Assembly (NCBI GenBank): GCA_017437925.1
Contig: JAFRWQ010000165.1
Coordinates: forward strand, 1-8,448
Length of the DNA stretch: 8,448 bases
Origin: Bacillota bacterium
Lineage (GTDB): Bacteria; Bacillota_A; Clostridia; Peptostreptococcales; Anaerovoracaceae
Reading direction: 5' to 3'
A program made the position numbers and the translations under genes. Below are positions 1 through 6,239 of this stretch, piece by piece (within the stretch, counting starts at the first letter, position 1; every line of letters begins with the position of its first letter). Below the pieces are notes generated by a model that ran no database searches, was not told where the DNA came from, and saw nothing but the letters and a program-made list of their open reading frames with translations.

Positions 1-320
1 AGATCGTCCTTCCCGAAGGCGCCGAAGACCTGAGATTTTCGGTCATCTCGGGGGATCTGGCCCACATATCCTTTAAACTTGACGGCTCCGAATACACACT
101 GCGAGCTTCGAAGCTCAAAGACGACTTTTCGGGGCTGTACGGCGAAAAGACATATGAGGAAAAGCTTGACAGCGGGGCTCTGCTTGAAACAATAAACGCC
201 TCGGGCCCGATATGGCAAAGGCTCGGCTGGCAGGAGGGCAGCGCGAGATACATGCTGCTCAGCGAGTCAGAAGACACCGAAGGCGTTAAAAAAGCCTATG
301 AAAGCATAAAAGGCCTGTGA
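1..320 (+). CDS. C-terminal part of a DUF4367-like hypothetical protein
   Basis: This open frame is cut by the left edge of the window; complete codons begin at position 3 and it ends at TGA 318-320, giving 105 residues. The visible part contains FKLDGSEYTLRASK followed by SGLYGE. That pattern, a beta-strand pair with an aromatic-rich core (YTLRASK) and a D-x-SGLYG turn, resembles the DUF4367-type C-terminal domains of small Clostridia proteins, often found after an anti-sigma or membrane anchor. No start, signal peptide or membrane segment can be judged from this fragment. Codon use matches its neighbours and there is no internal stop. The function is unknown and the family assignment is from memory of the motif style only. 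Confidence 0.6.
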   Translation, partial: IVLPEGAEDLRFSVISGDLAHISFKLDGSEYTLRASKLKDDFSGLYGEKTYEEKLDSGALLETINASGPIWQRLGWQEGSARYMLLSESEDTEGVKKAYESIKGL

Positions 321-361
321 TGCTTCGCTTAAGCTTGTTTACTGCGGCAGGCCTTATCGTA

Positions 362-390
362 TTGAAAAAATGTCCTGAGAGTGGTTAAAT
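362..390 (+). promoter_or_regulatory. Candidate sigma-A promoter before the E2-like gene
   Basis: TTGAAA at 362-367 (5 of 6 to the -35 consensus) is followed after 17 bp by TTAAAT at 385-390 (4 of 6 to the -10), with a TG one base before the -10. Transcription would start near 397, which is the start codon itself, so the message would be leaderless or nearly so. A weaker alternative is TTGTTT at 335-340. Both are sequence matches only. Confidence 0.3.
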
Positions 391-396
391 AGACAC

Positions 397-1827
397 ATGA
401 AAAACATTACTACTTATTTTGCCGACCGCAAAAACATCGCGGTCAGGCTCGCAGCGCTTCTCATGCTGGTCTCAGCGGTCGCGCGAATCGTCAGCCACGG
501 AAATGCGGACCGGGCCGGCGTCATGGTAGTAGTCGTCCGTATATTGCTCCCCGTCGCGGCAAATATATTACTCGCATGTCAGCTGCTTTTCATGACGGAG
601 AAGCGATTTTACGTGACCAGAGTGCCCTTTGTGCTCTTTGCCATCGTCTTTATCGACAGGGCCGCCCATCTGGGCGTGTCCCAAGCAATGACTGCTATCA
701 GCATACTGTTCTGCATACTGCAGGCAGTGATCTACTGCGCGACCTGCAGGGGTCACTTCAGGACCATGCTGTGGGCGCTGCTCTCGTGGATAGTGCCTCT
801 GGCGGTCTTCTGCCTTGACGGCAGGTTCCGCAGTCTCTTCGCCCAACTGGCAGCCGGCAGCACCCCCATAGTCGTCGCGGACTGCGCTATAGTTCTGGGC
901 GTCATACTCACCATGCTTGCGGCTAAGGCTATGCCCCCGTACAAGGAAGGGGATCCCTACCGCATGAGGCCCGGCGACAGGCCCGACGGCAGGATGCTCA
1001 GGACCCGCAACCCCATGGACAGGGTGGCAGGCTTCATCATGCCCATAAGGAACGGGGCCGACAACCACATCACCTTCTCCGTCGAGTGCTCTAACCTTGA
1101 AAAGTACGTGCATCAGAAGAGAAGGGAAGGGCTCAAGCACTACGGCCTTACCCACGCCATCATTGCCACCTACGTCAGGTGCGTCGCGGAATACCCCGGC
1201 CTCAACCGCTTCTTCGTCGGCCAGACCGTCTACAATCACGACGACACCATCATAGTCAACATGATGGTCAAGAAGTCCATGGAGCTCAACGCCGAGGAGG
1301 AGTGCATAAAGGTGAATCTCTCGCCCTATGACACCTCCGACGATGTCTACAGAAAGTACGACGAGACCCTGAAGAGGACCATCACCGGAGAAGACGAGGG
1401 CTTCGACAAGCTGGTCAACACTCTGAACTACATCCCCCGCCTGCTGTTCAGGCTGGTGTTCAGGCTGCTGTCCTTCCTCGATTACTTCGGCCTGCTGCCC
1501 CAATTCCTCACCGATCTCAGCCCCTTCCACGGGTCCATGTTCATAACCTCCATGGGTTCTTTGGGCATACCGCCCATAACCCATCACCTGTACGATTTCG
1601 GCACCGTGCCCGTGTTCTGCGCCTTCGGAGCCAAGCGCACCCAGAGGGAGCTGGACAGCGAGGGCAATGTGGTCGTTAAAAAGTACCTGGACATGAAGTG
1701 GAACACCGACGAGAGGATATGCGACGGCCATTACTACGCCACCATTTTCAAGAAGGTGAGGTATTATCTGACCCATCCCGAAAAGCTGGACGAGCCGCCC
1801 GAAGTCGTAAACAGAGATATCGATTAG
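397..1827 (+). CDS. Membrane protein fused to a 2-oxoacid dehydrogenase E2-like acyltransferase domain
   Basis: The 476-residue protein has two parts. Residues 15-178 hold about six hydrophobic segments (roughly 15-33, 42-64, 75-93, 98-116, 122-140, 157-178). Residues 205-460 match the catalytic fold of E2 acyltransferases and chloramphenicol acetyltransferase: NHITFSVEC, LTHAIIATYVRCVAEYP (a conserved helix), SMFITSMGSLGIPPI, and the C-terminal motif DERICDGHYYA at 438-448. In classical E2 this motif is DHRxxDG, with His as catalytic base; here Glu439 replaces it. I recall a family of free-standing Clostridia E2-like proteins that carry the same DERI-DG form, so Glu may be a family trait. 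There is no lipoyl or E1/E3-binding domain, so it is not an ordinary E2 subunit. His396-His397 could be alternative catalytic residues, but that is speculation. The start has only a weak Shine-Dalgarno-like stretch (377-384). The aminotransferase gene follows after 25 nt and is probably co-transcribed. The substrate is unknown. Confidence 0.8.
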   Translation: MKNITTYFADRKNIAVRLAALLMLVSAVARIVSHGNADRAGVMVVVVRILLPVAANILLACQLLFMTEKRFYVTRVPFVLFAIVFIDRAAHLGVSQAMTAISILFCILQAVIYCATCRGHFRTMLWALLSWIVPLAVFCLDGRFRSLFAQLAAGSTPIVVADCAIVLGVILTMLAAKAMPPYKEGDPYRMRPGDRPDGRMLRTRNPMDRVAGFIMPIRNGADNHITFSVECSNLEKYVHQKRREGLKHYGLTHAIIATYVRCVAEYPGLNRFFVGQTVYNHDDTIIVNMMVKKSMELNAEEECIKVNLSPYDTSDDVYRKYDETLKRTITGEDEGFDKLVNTLNYIPRLLFRLVFRLLSFLDYFGLLPQFLTDLSPFHGSMFITSMGSLGIPPITHHLYDFGTVPVFCAFGAKRTQRELDSEGNVVVKKYLDMKWNTDERICDGHYYATIFKKVRYYLTHPEKLDEPPEVVNRDID

Positions 1828-1852
1828 AAGACTGAAGAAAAGAGGTCAGACC

Positions 1853-3040
1853 ATGGTTTCCGAGAAAATGCTCGGTTTAGGAAACGCCCCCTCCCCGATA
1901 CTGGTCTTTTCCGCCCTCGGCAAGGCAAGGGAAAAGGAAGTAGGCAAGGAGAATATCTTTAATTTCAGCCTCGGAGCGCCCGCTGTGCCTATGCCCGAAG
2001 AATTCAGACAGGAGCTGATACGCCTTCTCAACGAGGAAGACAGGATCGGGCTCCACACCTATCTGTCTCCCGGCGGGGACGAAGCCGCAAAGACTGCAAT
2101 AGCCGAGGATCTCAACCGCAGATTCGGCACGAATTATACCTGCAGGAACATCTTCATGACCGCGGGAGCCGCTCCCGCCATAGCGGCTGTGCTGAACGCG
2201 GTGAAGGCGGGCGAGGACGATGAGCTCGCTCTGATCGCCCCTTATTTCACTCCCTACAGGATCATGGCGGAAGGAGCCGGCCTTAAGGTCGTTGAGATCA
2301 GGACCCTGGAGCCTGATTTCAGGCTCGATCTTGACGCGATAGAAAAGGCTCTGACTCCCAGAACAGCCTGTCTTATCCTGAATTCTCCCAACAATCCCTC
2401 CGGCATGATATACCCCTCCGAAGACATTAAGAAGCTGGCTGAGATACTGGAGAAGAAATCGGAGGAATTCGGAAGGCCCATCTTCCTGCTCTCCGATGAG
2501 CCCTACAGGGAGATACTCCTCGACGATGTGGAAGTGCCCTTTACGGCCAACTTCTACAGGAACACCATCATCTGTTATTCCTACAGCAAATCCCTTTCCA
2601 TAGCCGGCGAAAGGGTGGGCTATGTGCTGATACCCTCCGAAAATGAAGACTTCGCAAAGCTTTATCCCGCGGTATCCGGTGCCGCGTCGGCTCTTGGTGT
2701 CAGCACCGCTCCCTCGCTCTTCCAGAAAGCCCTTGTCAAGTGCGCCCATATGCAGTCGGACAACGGGCTCTACAGGAAGAACAGGGATCTGCTATACAGC
2801 GCACTGACCGGTATGGGCTACGTCTGCACCAGGCCTCAGGGCACCTTCTACATGATGGTCAAGACACTCGGGGAAGAAACGGAATTCTGCAGGCGGGCGG
2901 CCGGTATGGGTCTTATCCTGGTCCCCTGCGGGGGATTCGGTTTCCCGGGTTATGTGAGAGTCGCCCTCTGCGTGCCCGAAGACGTTGCCGCAAGGTCCGT
3001 CGCCGCTTTCAAGAAGCTTAAGGAAAGCTACGAGAAGTAA
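1853..3040 (+). CDS. Class I/II pyridoxal-phosphate aminotransferase
   Basis: This 395-residue protein has the usual length and motif order of fold-type I aspartate-aminotransferase-like enzymes, which move an amino group from an amino acid to a 2-oxoacid. Visible landmarks are FMTAGAAPAI (cofactor phosphate loop, about 101-110), Tyr131 (YFTPY), NSPNNPSG at 177-184 with Asn181 near the cofactor, SDEPYRE at 214-220 with Asp215 pairing to the pyridine nitrogen, SYSKSLSIAGERVGY with the Schiff-base lysine at Lys246 and phosphate-binding Arg254, and YVRVALC with the substrate-carboxylate arginine Arg369. All key residues are present, so it should be active. The ATG at 1853 follows AGAGG (1841-1845) at a 7-nt gap. 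It lies 25 nt after the E2-like gene and ends before a strong terminator. The substrate cannot be told from sequence; the subfamily resembles the aspartate/alanine/aromatic group used in Clostridia. Confidence 0.9.
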   Translation: MVSEKMLGLGNAPSPILVFSALGKAREKEVGKENIFNFSLGAPAVPMPEEFRQELIRLLNEEDRIGLHTYLSPGGDEAAKTAIAEDLNRRFGTNYTCRNIFMTAGAAPAIAAVLNAVKAGEDDELALIAPYFTPYRIMAEGAGLKVVEIRTLEPDFRLDLDAIEKALTPRTACLILNSPNNPSGMIYPSEDIKKLAEILEKKSEEFGRPIFLLSDEPYREILLDDVEVPFTANFYRNTIICYSYSKSLSIAGERVGYVLIPSENEDFAKLYPAVSGAASALGVSTAPSLFQKALVKCAHMQSDNGLYRKNRDLLYSALTGMGYVCTRPQGTFYMMVKTLGEETEFCRRAAGMGLILVPCGGFGFPGYVRVALCVPEDVAARSVAAFKKLKESYEK

Positions 3041-3080
3041 ATACGGAAAGCCTTGCCGCAAGGCGCCGAACAAGCATATA

Positions 3081-3124
3081 AAAACCGCCGGGACTGTTGA
3101 AAGATCAACGGTTCCGGCGGTTTT
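3081..3124. terminator. Bidirectional rho-independent terminator
   Basis: A 20-bp stem (3081-3100 with 3105-3124) closes on a 4-nt AAGA loop. Nineteen or so positions pair when two G-T wobbles are allowed, and the core is ACCGCCGG with CCGGCGGT. The stem is flanked by A on the left and T on the right, so a U-tract follows on either strand (TTTT at 3121-3124; AAAAA at 3080-3084 read on the other strand). It sits between the convergent aminotransferase and amidohydrolase genes and should end both transcripts. Confidence 0.9.
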
Positions 3125-3171
3125 GCAAATACGTTTCGTCCTATAAGCCTTTTTTTGCGTTAAGGCAGTAT

Positions 3172-4095
3172 CTAGCTTTCCGGAACATCCGCTCCGTCGC
3201 CTTCCGTGTCTTCGCTGTCTTCTCCGAGCTCTTCACTTTCCCCGAATTCCGCGCTCTCTTCGAATTCGGCGGACTCTCCGTCCTCGATGTCGTTCTCCGG
3301 CATGAGCTCCGCGAAATCGGCGGCGAAGCTGTCGAGCTGGGCCTTCATGACTTCCGTCCAGTTTTCGAGGCTGTCTTCGCCTTCGGTGTATACGGGAACG
3401 CCCGAGAGAACTGTCATGCAGGCCCTGGGCTCCTCGCCCGCTTCAAGGGTTCTGGGGTCCCTGTCAAATACCGCAAGATCCGCCAGCTTTCCTTCCTCGA
3501 GGGCTCCCAAGAGGGCAGATACGGCGCAGGTCCTGGCGGCGTTTAAAGTCTTTAGCTGAAAGCCCTCGTCTCCTCCCTTGTCTTCGGGTCCTCCGATGGG
3601 GAAGAGGGCGATGTTTCCGGTGAAGACCTCGCTAAGCTCCTCTTCGGTCGGCATCTCGGCGCAGAGCAGGGTAAAGCTCTGCTTTTTGTATGAGGCGGAG
3701 AGCTCTCCCATCACATCGGCAGCGGTGAGGGCAGCCTGCTTATCGAGGGCGTTAATGCGCACCGAAAAGCCTCTGTCAGCAGCGTCCTCCAGCAGTTTGT
3801 GCAGGTAATCGCCGCTGAAGTAAGAGAAAGCGCCTTTCTCAGAGCTCATTTTTATGCACAAGTTGTCATAAAGTATTTTACCGTCAAGCTCCATGCATTC
3901 GGTCCTGGCCCGGTTCAGGGCATATACAGCGGCGGAGGGGGCTATCATCCTCTTATATACGGTGCAGCCCAGGTAGCGCTGCTTGAGCATGCCGCAGCTG
4001 ACCGAGTCTATGAGCAGATCCTTGTAGAGCTTGGCGACCGTGCTGTTTTCGGGAGTCCCGCAGACGGCGGTATATCCTTTTTGAGCCAGCTCCAT
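3172..4095 (-). CDS. C-terminal part of an amidohydrolase (YtcJ-like), split by an amber codon
   Basis: This is the same reading frame as the upstream piece (4099-4773), continuing after TAG 4099-4101 and a GCC codon. Of 307 residues, the first 215 resemble the second half of an Amidohydro_3/YtcJ protein: MELAQKGYTAV (the usual helix and strand after the inserted loop), FSVRINALDKQAAL where the family has VHAIGDRA, and LNAARTCAVSALLGALEEGKLADLAVFDRDP at 184-214, the closing hallmark (split over strands). The metal-binding His of HAIGD is Asn115 here. Residues 267-307 form an acidic tail (20 of 41 are Asp or Glu, none basic) that is not part of the usual fold. No Shine-Dalgarno sequence precedes the ATG at 4095, so independent translation is doubtful; readthrough or decay is more likely. 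The frame closes at TAG 3172-3174, with TAA three codons later. Confidence 0.75.
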   Translation of the reverse strand: MELAQKGYTAVCGTPENSTVAKLYKDLLIDSVSCGMLKQRYLGCTVYKRMIAPSAAVYALNRARTECMELDGKILYDNLCIKMSSEKGAFSYFSGDYLHKLLEDAADRGFSVRINALDKQAALTAADVMGELSASYKKQSFTLLCAEMPTEEELSEVFTGNIALFPIGGPEDKGGDEGFQLKTLNAARTCAVSALLGALEEGKLADLAVFDRDPRTLEAGEEPRACMTVLSGVPVYTEGEDSLENWTEVMKAQLDSFAADFAELMPENDIEDGESAEFEESAEFGESEELGEDSEDTEGDGADVPES

Positions 4096-4098
4096 GGC

Positions 4099-4101
4099 CT
4101 A
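4099..4101 (-). other. In-frame amber (TAG) codon interrupting the amidohydrolase frame
   Basis: On the minus strand the codons are ATG AAA TAG GCC ATG GAG. The frames on both sides are identical, so the only break between the N- and C-terminal parts is this single codon. A CAG to TAG transition would explain it (Gln between Lys224 and the following Ala). Both sides are otherwise open over about 1.6 kb. Confidence 0.9.
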
Positions 4102-4773
4102 TTTCATGAGGGGGGCTGCCTTGGAAGAGTAATCGACCGATATGACGGTGTCCAGGGCAAGCTCGGGGCTTATGGTGGTCACGTTGAGCTGGTCGGCCCT
4201 CTCTGTGACCATTGAAGCCGCGGCGCTGTTGAGCCTGAGGCTTACGCCGTCCTCAAACATTATTACGGTCGGGACTTCGCCGCTCGCCCTGTCGAGCCTC
4301 TGGGTGAAGCTTTCGGCCGGAGCTTCCGCGTTCCCGGGAGCTTCGGCTTTTGCTGCATCTTCTTTATTGTCTTCGGCGGGCTTTTTGGCGTCGAAGAGCT
4401 TCATGCCTGCGTCCATCACGAAGCAGTAGGGCAGGTCCTCTCCTGAGGCGATATATTCTTCCACGGCCTTCATCAGGTCTTCTCTTTCCCAGGCGGGGTC
4501 GGCCTTAAGGCCTATGTCGCTTAAGACTTCGCCGGCGGGGTCTCCGAAAGCCTCTATGAGGCCGGGGGAAAGGAAGCGTCCGCCCAGATCGTAGGCCGCA
4601 GTCTCCCTGCCCTTGAGATCCGTCCAGCTGTCTCCCTCGCCTATTACCATGATGCGGCCGTCCTTTACGGCGATCCAGCTGCAGGAGGCCAGCTCCTCGT
4701 CGTCGGTGACGGGAACGCAGTTATAAAACACGGCGTCCGCGTAGTTCTTCTTCTTGAAAAAACTGAAAGCCAT
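4099..4773 (-). CDS. N-terminal part of an amidohydrolase (YtcJ-like), lacking metal-binding His
   Basis: The 224-residue piece begins at ATG 4773, with AAAGGAC (4790-4784) as a Shine-Dalgarno at about 10 nt. Residues 11-68 form the composite beta-sandwich start of the amidohydrolase superfamily: YADAVFYN, WIAVKDGRIMVIGEG, YDLGGRFLSPGLIEAF. In this family the last motif continues LPGFIDSHVH and supplies two metal-binding His; here the aligned stretch is Ala75-Phe76-Gly77-Asp78-Pro79, with neither His. The later family motif DGHS.W.NS reads DGVSLRLNS (175-183), again with His replaced (Val177). An Ala/Glu/Lys-rich low-complexity insert lies at about 128-154. The fold is recognisable but catalysis by the usual mechanism is unlikely. 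The frame stops at TAG 4099-4101 and resumes in frame in the downstream part; together they give about 533 residues, the family's normal length. It is either a pseudogene of recent origin or a pseudoenzyme needing readthrough. Confidence 0.75.
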   Translation of the reverse strand: MAFSFFKKKNYADAVFYNCVPVTDDEELASCSWIAVKDGRIMVIGEGDSWTDLKGRETAAYDLGGRFLSPGLIEAFGDPAGEVLSDIGLKADPAWEREDLMKAVEEYIASGEDLPYCFVMDAGMKLFDAKKPAEDNKEDAAKAEAPGNAEAPAESFTQRLDRASGEVPTVIMFEDGVSLRLNSAAASMVTERADQLNVTTISPELALDTVISVDYSSKAAPLMK

Positions 4774-4811
4774 TGAAATTTACGTCCTTTCGATATATTG
4801 CAGAGCCTTGT

Positions 4812-4840
4812 TTGCAAAGAGGCCCGCGGGATGATATAAT
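4812..4840 (+). promoter_or_regulatory. Promoter of the PNP-membrane protein-PFK operon
   Basis: TTGCAA at 4812-4817 and a perfect TATAAT at 4835-4840 are separated by 17 bp, with TG one base before the -10 (extended -10). The start of transcription should lie near 4847, giving a leader of about 59 nt to the ATG at 4906. The match is strong for sigma-A. Confidence 0.7.
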
Positions 4841-4862
4841 AATCGTCACCCCCGCGAGACCC

Positions 4863-4891
4863 ATTATATCACCTCAGAGTCTTGAGCGAAA
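4863..4891 (-). promoter_or_regulatory. Opposing extended -10 promoter for the amidohydrolase locus
   Basis: Read on the minus strand, positions 4871-4863 are TGATATAAT, the same extended -10 as on the other strand. The -35 region at 4891-4886 (TTTCGC) is weak, which fits an extended -10 promoter. Transcription would start near 4856 and leave a leader of about 83 nt to the ATG at 4773. It faces and overlaps the PNP promoter. Confidence 0.5.
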
Positions 4892-4905
4892 GGCAGCAGA
4901 TCGAT

Positions 4906-5745
4906 ATGGATCACAGTTTATACGAATACAGCCGCAGCGCGGAGTATATAAAGGAAAGGACGGGAGGCTTCCGTCCTCAGACAGGCATAATACTGGGATC
5001 GGGCCTTTCGGGCCTTGCGGACCTCATAGAAGACCGCTTTGAGATACCCTACGCCGAGATACCGGGCTTTCTCATCTCGACGGCTCCGGGCCACGAAGGG
5101 AAGCTCATCTTCGGCACCCTCGAAGGCAGAAGGCTGGTCTGCATGTCGGGGCGCTTCCACCGCTACGAGGGCTACAGCTACGAAGAGCTGGCCAAACCGG
5201 TGAGAGTGCTGGCCCTGCTGGGCATTGAGCAGCTGATAGTGACCAACGCGGCCGGCGCCATAAACACCGATTACAGCGTGGGCGACGTGATGCTCATAAA
5301 AGATCACATAAAGCTCTTCGGCGACAGCCCCATGATGGGTCCCAATGTGGCAGAATTCGGGCCCAGATTCTTCGACACCACCGACATGTACAGCAGGAAG
5401 CTCAGGGCTCTTGCCAAGGACTGCGCCAAGGACTGCGGCATGACCTTAAGGGAAGGCGTATATTTCTTCTTCCCCGGGCCCCAGTTCGAAAGCCCCGCCG
5501 AGATCAGGGCCGCAAGGCTTCTGGGAGGCGACGCGGCGGGCATGTCCACCGTCACCGAGGCTCTTACCGCTGCCCAAATGAAGCTTCCGCTTCTGGGGAT
5601 CTCCCTTATGACCAACATGGCGGCGGGGGTCCTCGATCAGCCTTTAAGCTCCGAAGAAGTGAACAGAGCGGGGGAGGAGGCCGCGCCCAGGCTTCAGCTC
5701 CTCGTAAGGACCATAATAAAGAGGATAGGGGAGGCCGACGCCTGA
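4906..5745 (+). CDS. punA: Purine nucleoside phosphorylase (trimeric, PunA type)
   Basis: The enzyme splits purine nucleosides with phosphate into free base and (deoxy)ribose-1-phosphate in cytosolic purine salvage. The 279 residues cover the whole trimeric family: IILGSGLSGLA (phosphate loop, Ser32), APGHEGKL with His63, SGRFHRYEGY with Arg83, His85 and Tyr87, TNAAGAINTDYSVGD, DHIKLFGDSPMMGPN, GPQFESPAEIR with purine-binding Glu195, AGMSTVTE with Met213, and LMTNMAAG with Asn237. The Glu/Asn pair fits preference for guanine and hypoxanthine nucleosides. All key residues are intact. I chose ATG 4906, which has AAAGG (4889-4893) upstream and gives the N-terminus normal for the family. An in-frame TTG at 4882 would add eight residues but has no Shine-Dalgarno. 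The next gene overlaps its stop by 1 nt (TGATG), indicating translational coupling. Confidence 0.9.
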   Translation: MDHSLYEYSRSAEYIKERTGGFRPQTGIILGSGLSGLADLIEDRFEIPYAEIPGFLISTAPGHEGKLIFGTLEGRRLVCMSGRFHRYEGYSYEELAKPVRVLALLGIEQLIVTNAAGAINTDYSVGDVMLIKDHIKLFGDSPMMGPNVAEFGPRFFDTTDMYSRKLRALAKDCAKDCGMTLREGVYFFFPGPQFESPAEIRAARLLGGDAAGMSTVTEALTAAQMKLPLLGISLMTNMAAGVLDQPLSSEEVNRAGEEAAPRLQLLVRTIIKRIGEADA

Positions 5746-6239
5746 TGGCAGCAATAGACTATGTCTTTGTCATTCCCGCCGCGGTCATAATAGCCGTCGA
5801 GCTCTACGGCCTGATCGCGATAAGGCCGAAGATAAAGGTCCCGGGCAGGGTACCCGGCACCGCGGCTTCCAGGATACTCTTCGTCTTTCTCGCCGTGATG
5901 GCGGCCTTAAAGCCTGAGGATGTGATGAGGCTCCCCGTCGTCTACGGCTGCGCCCTCGCGGCCTTCGGCCTTCACAGCTTCATAAGGTCGGGCCCGGGAG
6001 ACGAAGCCTTCTACAACAGCAGCTTCACCGTCCCTTACGACAAAATAGACTACTGGCAGGACATAAGGGATTTCAAGGGAGGCTTTTCGGCCCGCTTCCA
6101 CTGTCTGAACGGCAGGGAATATGTGGTACTGTATAAGGAAGACCAGCGCAAAGCGCTTGATGATATAATGACCCGTCACCGCATAAGAGATTACGACACA
6201 GTCAGGTTCTTCGATGATGACCAGGAGGTAAAGAAATGA
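5745..6239 (+). CDS. Small membrane protein of unknown function
   Basis: I do not recognise this 164-residue protein as a characterised family. Residues 5-26, 42-56 and 64-80 are hydrophobic and probably span the membrane. The C-terminal part from about 86 is soluble: NSSFTVPYDKIDYWQD, then short strands (GGFSARFHC, GREYVVLYK) and a closing helix (QRKALDDIMTRHRI). That order recalls the small PH-like domains found behind membrane anchors in Bacillota (DUF5673-like), but this is a guess from pattern. Its ATG overlaps the PNP stop by 1 nt, with a GGGGAGG Shine-Dalgarno (5728-5734). Its TGA overlaps the phosphofructokinase start by 4 nt (ATGA). It is therefore locked into the operon, although no role in nucleoside or sugar metabolism can be deduced. 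Confidence 0.75.
   Translation: MAAIDYVFVIPAAVIIAVELYGLIAIRPKIKVPGRVPGTAASRILFVFLAVMAALKPEDVMRLPVVYGCALAAFGLHSFIRSGPGDEAFYNSSFTVPYDKIDYWQDIRDFKGGFSARFHCLNGREYVVLYKEDQRKALDDIMTRHRIRDYDTVRFFDDDQEVKK
6223..6228 (+). promoter_or_regulatory. Strong ribosome binding site of pfkA
   Basis: A perfect AGGAGG lies 7 nt before the pfkA ATG at 6236, inside the last codons of the membrane-protein gene. It fixes the pfkA start and allows independent initiation despite the 4-nt overlap. Confidence 0.85.

Noticed and set aside
310..355. Inverted repeat AAGGCCTG / CAGGCCTT around the end of the first gene
   Set aside because: The loop is 30 nt and no U-tract follows, so it is not a convincing terminator; each arm is itself close to a palindrome.
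568..1776. 402-codon open frame on the minus strand opposite the E2-like gene
   Set aside because: It is a shadow of GC-rich codon bias on the plus gene: Val/Gly/His/Glu-rich with no domain, no ribosome binding site, and no promoter. The plus-strand gene has clear domain motifs.
1877..2749. 290-codon minus-strand frame inside the aminotransferase
   Set aside because: Low-complexity antisense translation without motifs; the plus frame carries every expected PLP-enzyme residue.
3172..4773. Genome-wide amber recoding (pyrrolysine or suppressed code)
   Set aside because: TAG also ends the E2-like gene at 1825-1827 and the amidohydrolase at 3172-3174, so one internal TAG is better explained by a local event.
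4882..4905. TTG start extending the purine nucleoside phosphorylase by eight residues
   Set aside because: No Shine-Dalgarno before it, and the family N-terminus begins naturally at the ATG at 4906.
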